Assembly (NCBI RefSeq): GCF_024497955.1
Contig: NZ_JANHKP010000011.1
Span: 186,001 to 250,000, forward strand
Length of the DNA stretch: 64,000 nt
Source of the DNA: Streptomyces sp. C10-9-1
Lineage (GTDB): Bacteria; Actinomycetota; Actinomycetes; Streptomycetales; Streptomycetaceae
Reading direction: 5' to 3'
In this document: positions 1 to 6,913 of the stretch, piece after piece
Layout of the letters: every line of letters begins with the position of its first letter
Numbering within the stretch: the first letter of the stretch is position 1
Program-made: the position numbers and the translations under genes
The notes under the pieces: model-generated
Seen by the model: the letters and a program-made list of their open reading frames with translations, nothing else
Databases searched by the model: none
Told to the model about the DNA's origin: nothing

Positions 1-25
1 ACCTGCTGGTGCGCTGAGCGGCGCC

Positions 26-54
26 CCCGGCCGGAGCGGCGCCCTCCGGCCGGG
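26..54. terminator. GC-rich hairpin terminator
   Basis: An 11-bp perfect inverted repeat (arms 26-36 and 44-54, loop CGGCGCC). It follows an in-frame TGA at 15-17 that could end a gene lying off the left edge. Factor-independent terminators in Streptomyces are often such hairpins without a strong U tract. Confidence 0.6.
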
Positions 55-84
55 TGTGAGTGGCTCCGACGGCCCCCGGCGGCG

Positions 85-113
85 TTGACACCGGGTGCCG
101 GGGCTTCTAGCGT
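85..113 (+). promoter_or_regulatory. Vegetative-type promoter for the SDR pair
   Basis: TTGACA at 85-90 and TAGCGT at 108-113 are separated by 17 bp, close to the HrdB-type consensus TTGAC-N17-TAGAGT. The start codon of the first SDR gene is about 100 bp downstream, leaving room for the operator-like repeat at 129-145. Confidence 0.65.
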
Positions 114-128
114 CGCTCCTGTCGAGGT

Positions 129-145
129 ACTAAGCGGTCGCTCAG
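129..145. promoter_or_regulatory. TetR-like operator (AGCG-N2-CGCT)
   Basis: The segment ACTAAGCGGTCGCTCAG has the imperfect palindrome TAAGCG/CGCTCA centred just downstream of the predicted transcription start. Palindromes with AGCG-N2-CGCT cores are common TetR-family sites in actinobacterial lipid genes. No matching regulator gene is adjacent, so the cognate protein is unknown. Confidence 0.45.
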
Positions 146-216
146 GGGTGTCGCCCCGTGGCCCGCACCGGAACCCGGCTCAGGCATTGACGGGCTCAAG
201 GGCGAGGAGAACCAGC

Positions 217-978
217 ATGTCCACCACCGAGCAGCGCGTGGCCGTCGTCACCGGCGGAGCGCGCGGCATTGGCGCCGCCACCGCGGTCAGGCTCGCGGCC
301 GAGGGCCGCGCGGTCGCCGTCCTCGACCTCGACGAGGCGGCCTGCAAGGACACCGTCGAGAAGATCACCTCGGCGGGCGGGCGGGCCCTCGCGGTCGGTT
401 GCGACGTCGCCGACGCGGCACAGGTCGAGGCGGCGGTCGCCCGGGTGGCCGAGGAACTCGGTGCGCCCACCATCCTCGTCAACAACGCGGGCGTGCTGCG
501 CGACAACCTGCTCTTCAAGATGAGCGAGTCGGACTGGGACACCGTGGTGAACGTCCACCTCAAGGGGGCGTTCCTGATGGCGAAGGCGTGCCAGAAGCAC
601 ATGGTGGACGCGGGCTTCGGCCGTATCGTCTCGCTCTCCTCGTCCTCGGCCCTGGGCAACCGCGGCCAGGCCAACTACTCGGCCGTCAAGGCCGGCCTCC
701 AGGGGTTCACCAAGACCCTCGCCAAGGAGCTCGGGAAGTTCGGCATCACGGCGAACGCGGTGGCCCCCGGCTTCATCGCCACCGAGATGACCGCGCAGAC
801 CGCCGCCCGGGTGGGCATGGGCTTCGAGGACTTCCAGGCGGCCGCGGCCACCCAGATCCCGGTCCAGCGGGTCGGCCACCCCGAGGACGTCGCGCATGCG
901 ATCGCCTTCTTCGCCGGCGACGACGCCGGGTTCGTCTCCGGCCAGGTGCTGTACGTGGCCGGCGGCCCGCTCGACTGA
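217..978 (+). CDS. SDR family 3-oxoacyl-ACP reductase-like (FabG-like)
   Basis: Predicted NAD(P)H-dependent reductase of 253 residues. The classical SDR marks are all present: the TGGARGIG cofactor loop near residue 12, NNAG near residue 92, a catalytic Ser in SLSSSSALG, and YSAVK as the Tyr-Lys pair. FabG-type enzymes reduce 3-oxoacyl thioesters. Here the isolated location, away from a fab cluster, suggests an accessory acyl or polyketide-like substrate rather than the housekeeping cycle. The ATG at 217 is chosen because GAGGAG lies at 204-209; the longer open frame upstream begins inside the promoter. A second SDR gene follows after 20 bp, so the two are probably co-transcribed. The exact substrate cannot be read from sequence. 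Confidence 0.85.
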   Translation: MSTTEQRVAVVTGGARGIGAATAVRLAAEGRAVAVLDLDEAACKDTVEKITSAGGRALAVGCDVADAAQVEAAVARVAEELGAPTILVNNAGVLRDNLLFKMSESDWDTVVNVHLKGAFLMAKACQKHMVDAGFGRIVSLSSSSALGNRGQANYSAVKAGLQGFTKTLAKELGKFGITANAVAPGFIATEMTAQTAARVGMGFEDFQAAAATQIPVQRVGHPEDVAHAIAFFAGDDAGFVSGQVLYVAGGPLD

Positions 979-998
979 CACGGAAAGGGACGACGGAC

Positions 999-1760
999 AT
1001 GACGCAGCAGACCGCGGAGAGCGGGAAGGTCGCCCTGGTCACGGGGGCGAGCCGGGGGATCGGGTACGGGGTCGCCGAGGCGCTGGTGGCCCGGGGAGAC
1101 CGTGTGTGCATCACCGGGAGGGGCGAGGAGGCCCTCAAGGAGGCCGTGGAGAGGCTGGGTTCGGACCGGGTCGTCGGCGTGGCGGGCAAGGCCCACGACG
1201 AGGCCCACCAGGCGGCGGCGGTCGAGGCCGCGATGGAGGCCTTCGGCCGGGTCGACTTCCTCGTGAACAACGCGGGCACCAACCCGGTCTTCGGCCCGAT
1301 GGCCGAGCTGGACCTGAACGTCGCGCGCAAGGTCTACGAGACCAATGTGATCTCCGCGCTCGGGTTCGCCCAGCAGACGTGGAGGGCGTGGCAGAAGGAG
1401 AACGGGGGTGCGATCGTGAACATCGCCTCCATCGCCGGTGTCTCCGCCTCGCCGTTCATCGGCGCCTACGGCATGAGCAAGGCGGCCATGGTCAACCTGA
1501 CGCTCCAGCTCGCCCACGAGTTCGCTCCGGGGGTCCGGGTGAACGCCATCGCGCCGGCCGTGGTCAAGACCCGGTTCGCCCAGGCCCTCTACGAGGGGCG
1601 CGAAGCAGAGGCCGCCTCCGCCTACCCGCTCGGGCGGCTCGGGGTGCCCGAGGACATCGGCGGGGCGGCGTCTTTCCTCACCTCCCCGCAATCCGACTGG
1701 ATCACGGGGCAGACGCTGGTCGTCGATGGGGGTATCTTCCTCAACGCGGGCGTGCACTGA
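999..1760 (+). CDS. SDR family oxidoreductase
   Basis: A second classical SDR of 253 residues, with TGASRGIG near the N-terminus, NNAGTNP, an active-site Ser in IASIAGVSA and YGMSK as the catalytic Tyr/Lys. The C-terminal VDGG motif closes the Rossmann fold. The start has a GGAAAGGGA ribosome site at 982-990. It lies 20 bp after the FabG-like gene and probably shares its promoter. The two proteins resemble each other only at SDR motifs, so they are not a recent tandem duplication. The pair may carry out linked reductions, or oxidation and reduction, on an acyl-thioester-like substrate; this is inferred from neighbourhood only. Confidence 0.83.
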   Translation: MTQQTAESGKVALVTGASRGIGYGVAEALVARGDRVCITGRGEEALKEAVERLGSDRVVGVAGKAHDEAHQAAAVEAAMEAFGRVDFLVNNAGTNPVFGPMAELDLNVARKVYETNVISALGFAQQTWRAWQKENGGAIVNIASIAGVSASPFIGAYGMSKAAMVNLTLQLAHEFAPGVRVNAIAPAVVKTRFAQALYEGREAEAASAYPLGRLGVPEDIGGAASFLTSPQSDWITGQTLVVDGGIFLNAGVH

Positions 1761-1773
1761 CGCCGCCCATCGG

Positions 1774-1789
1774 ACCGCCTTGCGGCGGT
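1774..1789. terminator. Small hairpin after the SDR operon
   Basis: ACCGCC and GGCGGT pair around a TTGC loop, 13 bp after the SDR stop codon. It is a short first hairpin followed by a stronger one at 1811-1844. Confidence 0.4.
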
Positions 1790-1810
1790 TTGTACCTGGA
1801 TGATGCAAGT

Positions 1811-1844
1811 GCCCCGCCGGGACCTCTCCATGTGCCGGCGGGGC
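1811..1844. terminator. Strong hairpin terminator
   Basis: A 10-bp perfect stem (1811-1820 with 1835-1844) around a 14-nt loop, placed between the SDR pair and the lipoprotein gene. It probably ends the SDR transcript. Confidence 0.65.
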
Positions 1845-1890
1845 GCTGCGGTATGGTTCGCCGACCGTGGGTCGAACGAGGAGCGTGCAC

Positions 1891-3471
1891 GTGTTCTACC
1901 GGACCTGTCTGCAGGCGACTGCAGCCCTAGCGTCCATATCCCTGCTGGCGGGATGCGGCCTGATCTCGGGCGACGACGGCGACGCAGAGCAGAAGATCAC
2001 CGTCGGCACCACCAGTGAGCCGAGCACGCTCGACCCCGCGGCCGCCTGGGACGGGTCGTGGGAGCTCTACCGCAACGTCTTCCAGACTCTGCTCAGCTTC
2101 CCCACGGGCTCCACCACCCCGAAGCCGGACGCCGCCGAGTCCTGCCGCTTCCCCGACGCCACGAACACGGTCTTCGAGTGCAAGCTGCGCCCGGGCCTGA
2201 AGTTCACCAACGGGGACAAGCTGGACGCCGCGGCGGTCAAGCACTCGATCGACCGCATCCGGACGATCGACGCCGAGGGCGGCCCCAACGGTCTGCTCGG
2301 CTCCCTGGAGTCGGTCAGCACCACCGGTGAGGACGTCGTAACCTTCCGGCTCACGTCCGCCGACGCCACCTTCCCCTTCATCCTCGCGACGCCGGCCATG
2401 TCGATCGTCCCGCCGTCCGAGTACCCGGCCGACGCGCTGCGCGAGGACGGCAAGCTCACCGGCTCCGGACCGTACGCGCTCGACTCGTACACCACGAGCG
2501 AGAGCGCCGAGATGACCCGCTTCGCGGACTACAAGGGCTTCGCGAAGATCAAGAACGACAAGGTGACGATCCGGTACTACCAGGACTCGGACGTCATGAT
2601 GCAGGCGCTCAAGGACCGGACGATCGACGCGATCAACCGCGGTCTGACCGCCGAGGAGGTCGTCGAGCTCCAGGAGAAGCGCCCGGAGAACGACCACCTG
2701 CAGCTCGTGGAGACCGTCGGCGCGGACATCCGCTACCTGGTCTTCAACCCGGACGACCCGAACGCCGGCAAGCTGGCCGTCCGCCGCGCGATCGCCCAGA
2801 CCGTCGACCGCGGCGCGCTGGTGCAGAAGGTCTACCGCGGCACCGCCGAGCCGCTGTACTCCATGGTCCCCAAGGGCATCGCCGGGCACACCACCGAGTT
2901 CTACGACCGCTTCGGCGAGCCCGACGCGGCCAAGGCGGAGGAGATCCTCGACGAGGCCGGGATCGACACCCCGGTCTCCCTGAAGTTCTGGTACACCACC
3001 GACCGCTACGGGTCCTCGACCGCTCCGGAGTTCGCCGAGATCAAGCGGCAGCTGGAGGAGACCGGCCTGTTCCGGATCACCCTCCAGGGCAAGCCGTGGA
3101 CGGAGTTCCAGGAGGGCTACCAGAGCGGCGACTACCCCGTCTTCGGTCGAGGCTGGTTCCCCGACTTCCCGGACCCGGACAACTTCATCGCCCCGTTCGT
3201 CGGCGCCAAGAACGTGCTCGGGACCCCGTACGAGAGTCCCGAGATCACCGAGCAGCTGCTGCCGCAGTCCCGCCGGGAGAGCGACCGCGGCGCGGTCACC
3301 GGGCAGTTCGAGCGGGCCCAGGAGATCCTGGTGGACGACGTCCGGCTGCTGCCGCTGTGGCAGGGCAAGCTGTACGTGGCGGCCAACGAGGAGATCGGCG
3401 GCGGCGAGCGCGCCCTCGACCCGCAGACCGTCATGCAGATGTGGGAGCTGTACCGCAAGAAGAGCTGGTGA
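1891..3471 (+). CDS. ABC transporter peptide-binding lipoprotein (SBP family 5)
   Basis: Substrate-binding lipoprotein of the DppA/OppA type (SBP_bac_5), about 526 residues. A lipobox ending LLAGC makes Cys22 the lipidation site. It is followed by the family start KITVGTTSEPSTLDPA and the usual core containing GSGPYAL. Such proteins deliver peptides or similar solutes to an ABC importer at the membrane. The GTG at 1891 is preferred because GAGGAG lies at 1878-1883; GTG at 1867 or 1885 is possible. No permease or ATPase gene is adjacent, so it must work with a transporter encoded elsewhere or act as a sensor. The ligand cannot be predicted. Confidence 0.85.
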   Translation: MFYRTCLQATAALASISLLAGCGLISGDDGDAEQKITVGTTSEPSTLDPAAAWDGSWELYRNVFQTLLSFPTGSTTPKPDAAESCRFPDATNTVFECKLRPGLKFTNGDKLDAAAVKHSIDRIRTIDAEGGPNGLLGSLESVSTTGEDVVTFRLTSADATFPFILATPAMSIVPPSEYPADALREDGKLTGSGPYALDSYTTSESAEMTRFADYKGFAKIKNDKVTIRYYQDSDVMMQALKDRTIDAINRGLTAEEVVELQEKRPENDHLQLVETVGADIRYLVFNPDDPNAGKLAVRRAIAQTVDRGALVQKVYRGTAEPLYSMVPKGIAGHTTEFYDRFGEPDAAKAEEILDEAGIDTPVSLKFWYTTDRYGSSTAPEFAEIKRQLEETGLFRITLQGKPWTEFQEGYQSGDYPVFGRGWFPDFPDPDNFIAPFVGAKNVLGTPYESPEITEQLLPQSRRESDRGAVTGQFERAQEILVDDVRLLPLWQGKLYVAANEEIGGGERALDPQTVMQMWELYRKKSW

Positions 3472-3510
3472 CCCTCGGTTGTCAGTGGCGGCGGGTAGGT
3501 TCTGTGATCA

Positions 3511-3532
3511 CGGTTCCCCGATCGCGGAACCG
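3511..3532. terminator. Hairpin between lipoprotein gene and ung
   Basis: CGGTTCC and GGAACCG pair perfectly around an 8-nt loop, 24 bp before the ung start. It could terminate the lipoprotein transcript or lie in the ung leader. Confidence 0.4.
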
Positions 3533-3555
3533 CCCGCCCTACGGAGGTTGTTGAC

Positions 3556-4242
3556 GTGACCGACACCGACAAGCTGCTGCCCGAGTCCTGGCGCGGTGTC
3601 CTCGGCGACGAGCTGAGCAAGCCCTACTTCGGCGAGCTGATGGAGTTCGTCGAGAAGGAGCGGGCGAACGGGCCGGTGTACCCGCCGCGGGCGGAGGTCT
3701 TCGCCGCCCTGGAGGCCACCCCCTACGACCGGGTGAAGGTCCTCGTCCTGGGCCAGGACCCCTACCACGGGGAGGGGCAGGGCCACGGTCTGTGCTTCTC
3801 CGTCCGCCCGGGTGTCAGGACGCCTCCCTCCCTGCGCAACATCTACAAGGAGATGCAGGCGGAGCTCGGGCACCCGGTGCCCGACAACGGATACCTCATG
3901 CCCTGGGCCGAGCAGGGCGTCCTGCTGCTGAACGCGGTGCTCACGGTGCGCGCGGGCGAGGCGAACTCGCACAAGGGCAAGGGCTGGGAGAAGTTCACCG
4001 ACGCGGTGATCCGGGCGGTCGCCTCCCGCCCCGACCCGGCCGTGTTCGTGCTGTGGGGCAACTACGCGCAGAAGAAGCTCCCGCTGATCGACGAGAGCCG
4101 CCACGTGGTGGTCAAGGGGGCGCACCCCTCCCCGCTCTCGGCCAAGAAGTTCTTCGGCTCCCGGCCGTTCGGCCGGATCAACGAGGCCGTCGCCGCCCAG
4201 GGCCACGACCCGATCGACTGGCGCATCCCGGATCTCGGCTGA
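3556..4242 (+). CDS. ung: Uracil-DNA glycosylase (family 1)
   Basis: Removes uracil from DNA as the first step of base excision repair. The 228-residue length fits family 1 UDG. The water-activating motif GQDPYHG is intact near residue 62, the uracil-binding Phe is in GLCFSV, LLNAVLTV carries the recognition Asn, and HPSPLS near the C-terminus is the DNA-intercalation loop with the conserved His. GTG at 3556 follows ACGGAGG at 3541-3547. It is a single-gene unit between a lipoprotein gene and an unknown gene on the same strand. Confidence 0.96.
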   Translation: MTDTDKLLPESWRGVLGDELSKPYFGELMEFVEKERANGPVYPPRAEVFAALEATPYDRVKVLVLGQDPYHGEGQGHGLCFSVRPGVRTPPSLRNIYKEMQAELGHPVPDNGYLMPWAEQGVLLLNAVLTVRAGEANSHKGKGWEKFTDAVIRAVASRPDPAVFVLWGNYAQKKLPLIDESRHVVVKGAHPSPLSAKKFFGSRPFGRINEAVAAQGHDPIDWRIPDLG

Positions 4243-4356
4243 CGTCACACCTCCGGCCCACACCCCGGGCGCCGGGCCACGCGCCTGACGGCCCTCGCCC
4301 CGCGCGGCGGCTAGCGTCGGTGCGTCGGCAGTGGCGTGGCGCAACGGGAGGACGAC

Positions 4357-4827
4357 GTGACGGAGCAGCACGAGGCGTGCCCCGGGGGCACCCCGACACG
4401 GATCGGGCAGGCCGTCATGCTGCTCCACGTCGGCGACCGAGAGGAGGCGCGGCAGCGCTTCGCCGCCCTGTGGGCCGAGACCGCGGACTCGGGCGACGCC
4501 CTGCACCGGTGCACCCTCGCCCACTACATGGCCGACGCCCAGGACGACCCCGAGGACGAGCTCGCCTGGGACCTGCGCGCCCTGGCGCTGGCCGAGGGGG
4601 ACGGACGGGGAAGCCGCGGCCGCGGCGAGGCGCTCGCGCTGCGGGTGCTGCGGCCCTCCCTCCACCTCAGCCTCGCGACCGACTACCTCAAACTGCGGTG
4701 CCCGGAGGCCGCAAGGGACCACCTGGACCGGGCGCGCGCGACGACGGATGCCCTGGCGGACGACGGGTACGGGCACGGGGTGCGGGCCGAGATCGCCCGG
4801 CTCGGCCGGGCGCTGGGCCCCGGCTGA
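4357..4827 (+). CDS. Hypothetical alpha-helical, TPR-like protein
   Basis: A 156-residue acidic cytoplasmic protein that I cannot assign to a named family. Spaced Ala/Leu/Tyr positions in segments such as LLHVGDREEARQRFAALW and LKLRCPEAARDHLDRA look like tetratricopeptide-type helical pairs, so a scaffolding or chaperone-like role is possible. GTG at 4357 has GGGAGG at 4346-4351; a GTG at 4336 is an upstream alternative. It ends at a strong bidirectional hairpin facing the next gene. Confidence 0.7.
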   Translation: MTEQHEACPGGTPTRIGQAVMLLHVGDREEARQRFAALWAETADSGDALHRCTLAHYMADAQDDPEDELAWDLRALALAEGDGRGSRGRGEALALRVLRPSLHLSLATDYLKLRCPEAARDHLDRARATTDALADDGYGHGVRAEIARLGRALGPG

Positions 4828-4848
4828 GGGTGCGGGGCGGCCCCGTCC

Positions 4849-4874
4849 GCCGCTCCGGGCAGGCCCGGAGCGGC
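4849..4874. terminator. Bidirectional terminator hairpin
   Basis: An 11-bp perfect stem (4849-4859 with 4864-4874) around a CAGG tetraloop, in the 84-bp gap between convergent genes ending at 4827 and 4912. Confidence 0.75.
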
Positions 4875-4911
4875 CCGTCCGGCGCCTGTCCCCGGGGGCG
4901 GCCGCACGGGC

Positions 4912-5388
4912 TCACCGGGCGGCCCCCTGTCCGTAGACCCGGCCGCAGACGCGCGCCTGCGGACTGTCCGGAAGCCATCCGCCGTACTCGCGTCCCAGCG
5001 CGCACACCTCCGCCGGCCCTCCCTCCGCGAGCCGGCCGAGGTCCACGGCGCCGGGCTCCGGAGGCACCGTGGGCCGGGCCGTGTGCGGCCGGGCCGGGCG
5101 GGGCGCGGGCGCGGGCCGCGGCTCGGCGGGCCCGGGAGGTGCGGCCGGTGCCGCCTCGCGGGGCGGGGGAGGGGGCGAGGGGACGGGATCGGGCAGGGCG
5201 GCCTCCAGGGCCTCCCGGGCCGGCCCCTGGAGGGTCAGCGGCTCGACGGACGGTCCCGGTGGAGCCCCGGTCGTGGCGACCGGGGCGGTGGGCCCCAGGT
5301 TCCGCGGCGCCTCGACGGTGACGCACCCGGCCGTCGCCAGGACGGCCAGGCCGACCAGTGCCTTCGCTGTGGTTCTCGTTCGCTGCAC
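4912..5388 (-). CDS. Proline-rich small lipoprotein
   Basis: About 158 residues. The N-terminus is a lipoprotein signal with basic residues (MQRTRTTAK), a short hydrophobic stretch and the lipobox LATAGC. A long Pro/Ala linker follows, then a small C-terminal module with two cysteines in EVCALGREYGG and ARVCGRVYGQ, which could form a disulfide outside the cell. The GTG at 5388 was chosen because it places the signal peptide at the N-terminus; the ribosome site is weak. Small lipoproteins of this style are common in Streptomyces and mostly uncharacterised. No function can be assigned. Confidence 0.7.
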   Translation of the reverse strand: MQRTRTTAKALVGLAVLATAGCVTVEAPRNLGPTAPVATTGAPPGPSVEPLTLQGPAREALEAALPDPVPSPPPPPREAAPAAPPGPAEPRPAPAPRPARPHTARPTVPPEPGAVDLGRLAEGGPAEVCALGREYGGWLPDSPQARVCGRVYGQGAAR

Positions 5389-5488
5389 GTGGGCAACTCT
5401 GCTGTGCGCGCGGGGTGTTGCCGTGCCGTACAGGCCGTGATTGGTCCGCACGGGTGACGCGGGATCCGGCCGCACCGGGTGGCCTGGC

Positions 5489-6001
5489 TCATTCTCCCGT
5501 GCGGCCGTCGATCGCCTCGCGCAGGAGGTCGGCGTGGCCGTTGTGGCGGGCGTACTCCTCGATCATGTGGGTGAGCACCCAGCGGAGGCTGACGGCCGTC
5601 CCCCGGTGGGGCCTGCCGTCGCCGAGCTGTTCGAGCTCGCGCGCAGCGGTGACCGCCCGGGCCGCCGCGACCTCGGCCTCCCAGTCGGCGAGGGTGGCGC
5701 TCCAGGTGGTCCCCGCCGTCGTGCGGAAGTCGCCGTCGGGGTCCTCGGCGGAGTAGTAGAGGGTGGGGAGGTCCTCGCCCGCGGTGACGATGCGGAACCA
5801 CCAGCGCTCCACACCGGCGAGGTGGCGCACCAGGCCCATCAGCGTCAGCGTCGACGGCGGGACGGACGCCGTGCGCAGCTGGGCGTCGCTCAGACCGGCG
5901 CACTTCGCCCTCAGCGTGGCGCGGTGGTAGTCCAGGAAGCCCTCCAGCGTCTGCCGCTCACCGGCGGCGGTGGGGGGCTCGCTGCGGTCCTCGATGGTCA
6001 T
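5489..6001 (-). CDS. DinB family protein (DUF664)
   Basis: A 170-residue member of the DinB/DUF664 four-helix fold. Visible family marks are TLEGFLDYHRATL, the metal-ligand-type His in LVRHLAGVERWWF, and HMIEEYARHNGHADLLRE near the C-terminus with its two His positions. Relatives in actinobacteria are often thiol-dependent (mycothiol) metal enzymes, but most are unassigned. ATG at 6001 is chosen; an in-frame ATG at 6010 is equally possible. It lies downstream of the TetR gene on the same strand, with the GC tandem repeats in between. Confidence 0.85.
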   Translation of the reverse strand: MTIEDRSEPPTAAGERQTLEGFLDYHRATLRAKCAGLSDAQLRTASVPPSTLTLMGLVRHLAGVERWWFRIVTAGEDLPTLYYSAEDPDGDFRTTAGTTWSATLADWEAEVAAARAVTAARELEQLGDGRPHRGTAVSLRWVLTHMIEEYARHNGHADLLREAIDGRTGE

Positions 6002-6060
6002 GGGCGCCATCCTGGCGCGGCGGCCGGTCCGGCGGCGAGCGGTTTTTGCCGCACCGGCCC

Positions 6061-6150
6061 CGGCCCGCGCCCCGGCCCGCGCCCCGGCCCGCGCCCCGGC
6101 CCGCGCCCCGGCCAGCGGCGCCCGGCCAGCGGCGCCCGGCCCGCGGCGCC
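6061..6150. repeat. Two adjoining short tandem repeats
   Basis: Four exact copies of the 12-mer CGGCCCGCGCCC (6061-6108) run into three near-identical copies of a 14-mer, CGGCCAGCGGCGCC, at 6109-6150. They lie in the non-coding gap between the TetR and DinB genes. Slippage could vary the copy number. Confidence 0.85.
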
Positions 6151-6207
6151 CGGTGCGCGGGGCCCGTGCGGCTGCGGCCCTGCGCGGGTCCCCCCGGCGC
6201 GTGCGGG

Positions 6208-6834
6208 TCACGGCCGCGCGGCCCCGGGCGGGCCGCCGCCCAGCATTCCGCGCAGCAACTCGTCCAGGTCCCGGTGCAGTTCGTCCACGCTCGGCACCGA
6301 CCGGTGGTATGAGCCGATGGCGCACGCCAGCATCAGCCCCTCGCACCAGGACACCAGGGACAGCGCGTGGCGCTCCGGTTCCGCCGAGCCGGCGGCCGCC
6401 ATCATCGCCGTCAGCGGCTCGCGGAACCGGGCCCCCGTGCGGTCGTAGAACTCCCGCAGCTCCGGGCGCCGCCCGGCCTCCAGGGCCAGTTCGTAGCGGG
6501 CGACCAGCAGCGCGTGGTGGCCGTCGAGGTAGCGGTGGACGGCGAGGGCCATCGCGTCGAGCGGTGCGGGGCGGTCGCCCGACGCGGGCGGCAGCTCGTC
6601 CACGGCGAGCACCGCGGCCTCCCGCTCGGCGAGCCGGCGCACGGCCGCCTGGAGCAGGGCGAGGCGGGTGCGCGCCTGGTTGGACGTCGACCCCTGCGGC
6701 AGGCCGGCCGCCTCGTCGACGGCGCGGTGCGTCAGGCCGCGCATGCCGCGCTCCGCCAGCAGGGCGAGGGCGGTGTCGGCGATCAGCGCGGAGCGGGAGC
6801 CGCCGGTGGCGCGGTGGGCGGCGGATGCGGTCAT
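6208..6834 (-). CDS. TetR family transcriptional regulator
   Basis: A 208-residue one-component regulator. The N-terminal helix-turn-helix spans roughly residues 25-60, with GLTHRAVDEAAGLPQGS forming the recognition region. The C-terminal ligand domain is variable. ATG at 6834 is preferred over an upstream start that would run into the operator. It is divergent from a FAD-dependent monooxygenase, and the 79-bp spacer holds two copies of ACTAC-N4-GTAGT, so it most likely represses itself and the monooxygenase until an aromatic or related ligand binds. The ligand is unknown. Confidence 0.88.
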   Translation of the reverse strand: MTASAAHRATGGSRSALIADTALALLAERGMRGLTHRAVDEAAGLPQGSTSNQARTRLALLQAAVRRLAEREAAVLAVDELPPASGDRPAPLDAMALAVHRYLDGHHALLVARYELALEAGRRPELREFYDRTGARFREPLTAMMAAAGSAEPERHALSLVSWCEGLMLACAIGSYHRSVPSVDELHRDLDELLRGMLGGGPPGAARP

Positions 6835-6856
6835 GGGAGCCGATCCTACCCGCCTC

Positions 6857-6898
6857 ACTACGCCTGTAGTAGCCTGCTGGGGCCACTACAGATGTAGT
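6857..6898. promoter_or_regulatory. Twin TetR operators
   Basis: Two perfect-arm palindromes, ACTACGCCTGTAGT (6857-6870) and ACTACAGATGTAGT (6885-6898), with centres 28 bp apart. They fill the spacer between the divergent TetR and monooxygenase starts, the expected place for an autorepressor binding both promoters. Confidence 0.75.
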
Positions 6899-6913
6899 CC
6901 CCGTGGAGGAGCC

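Noticed and set aside
1..17. Possible 3' end of a plus-strand gene (in-frame TGA at 15-17)
   Set aside because: Only five codons are visible; no family can be recognised, although the hairpin at 26-54 would suit a gene end.
6061..6150. Possible CRISPR array
   Set aside because: The units are contiguous short tandem repeats with no spacers, and no cas genes are present. The same applies to 42706-42753.
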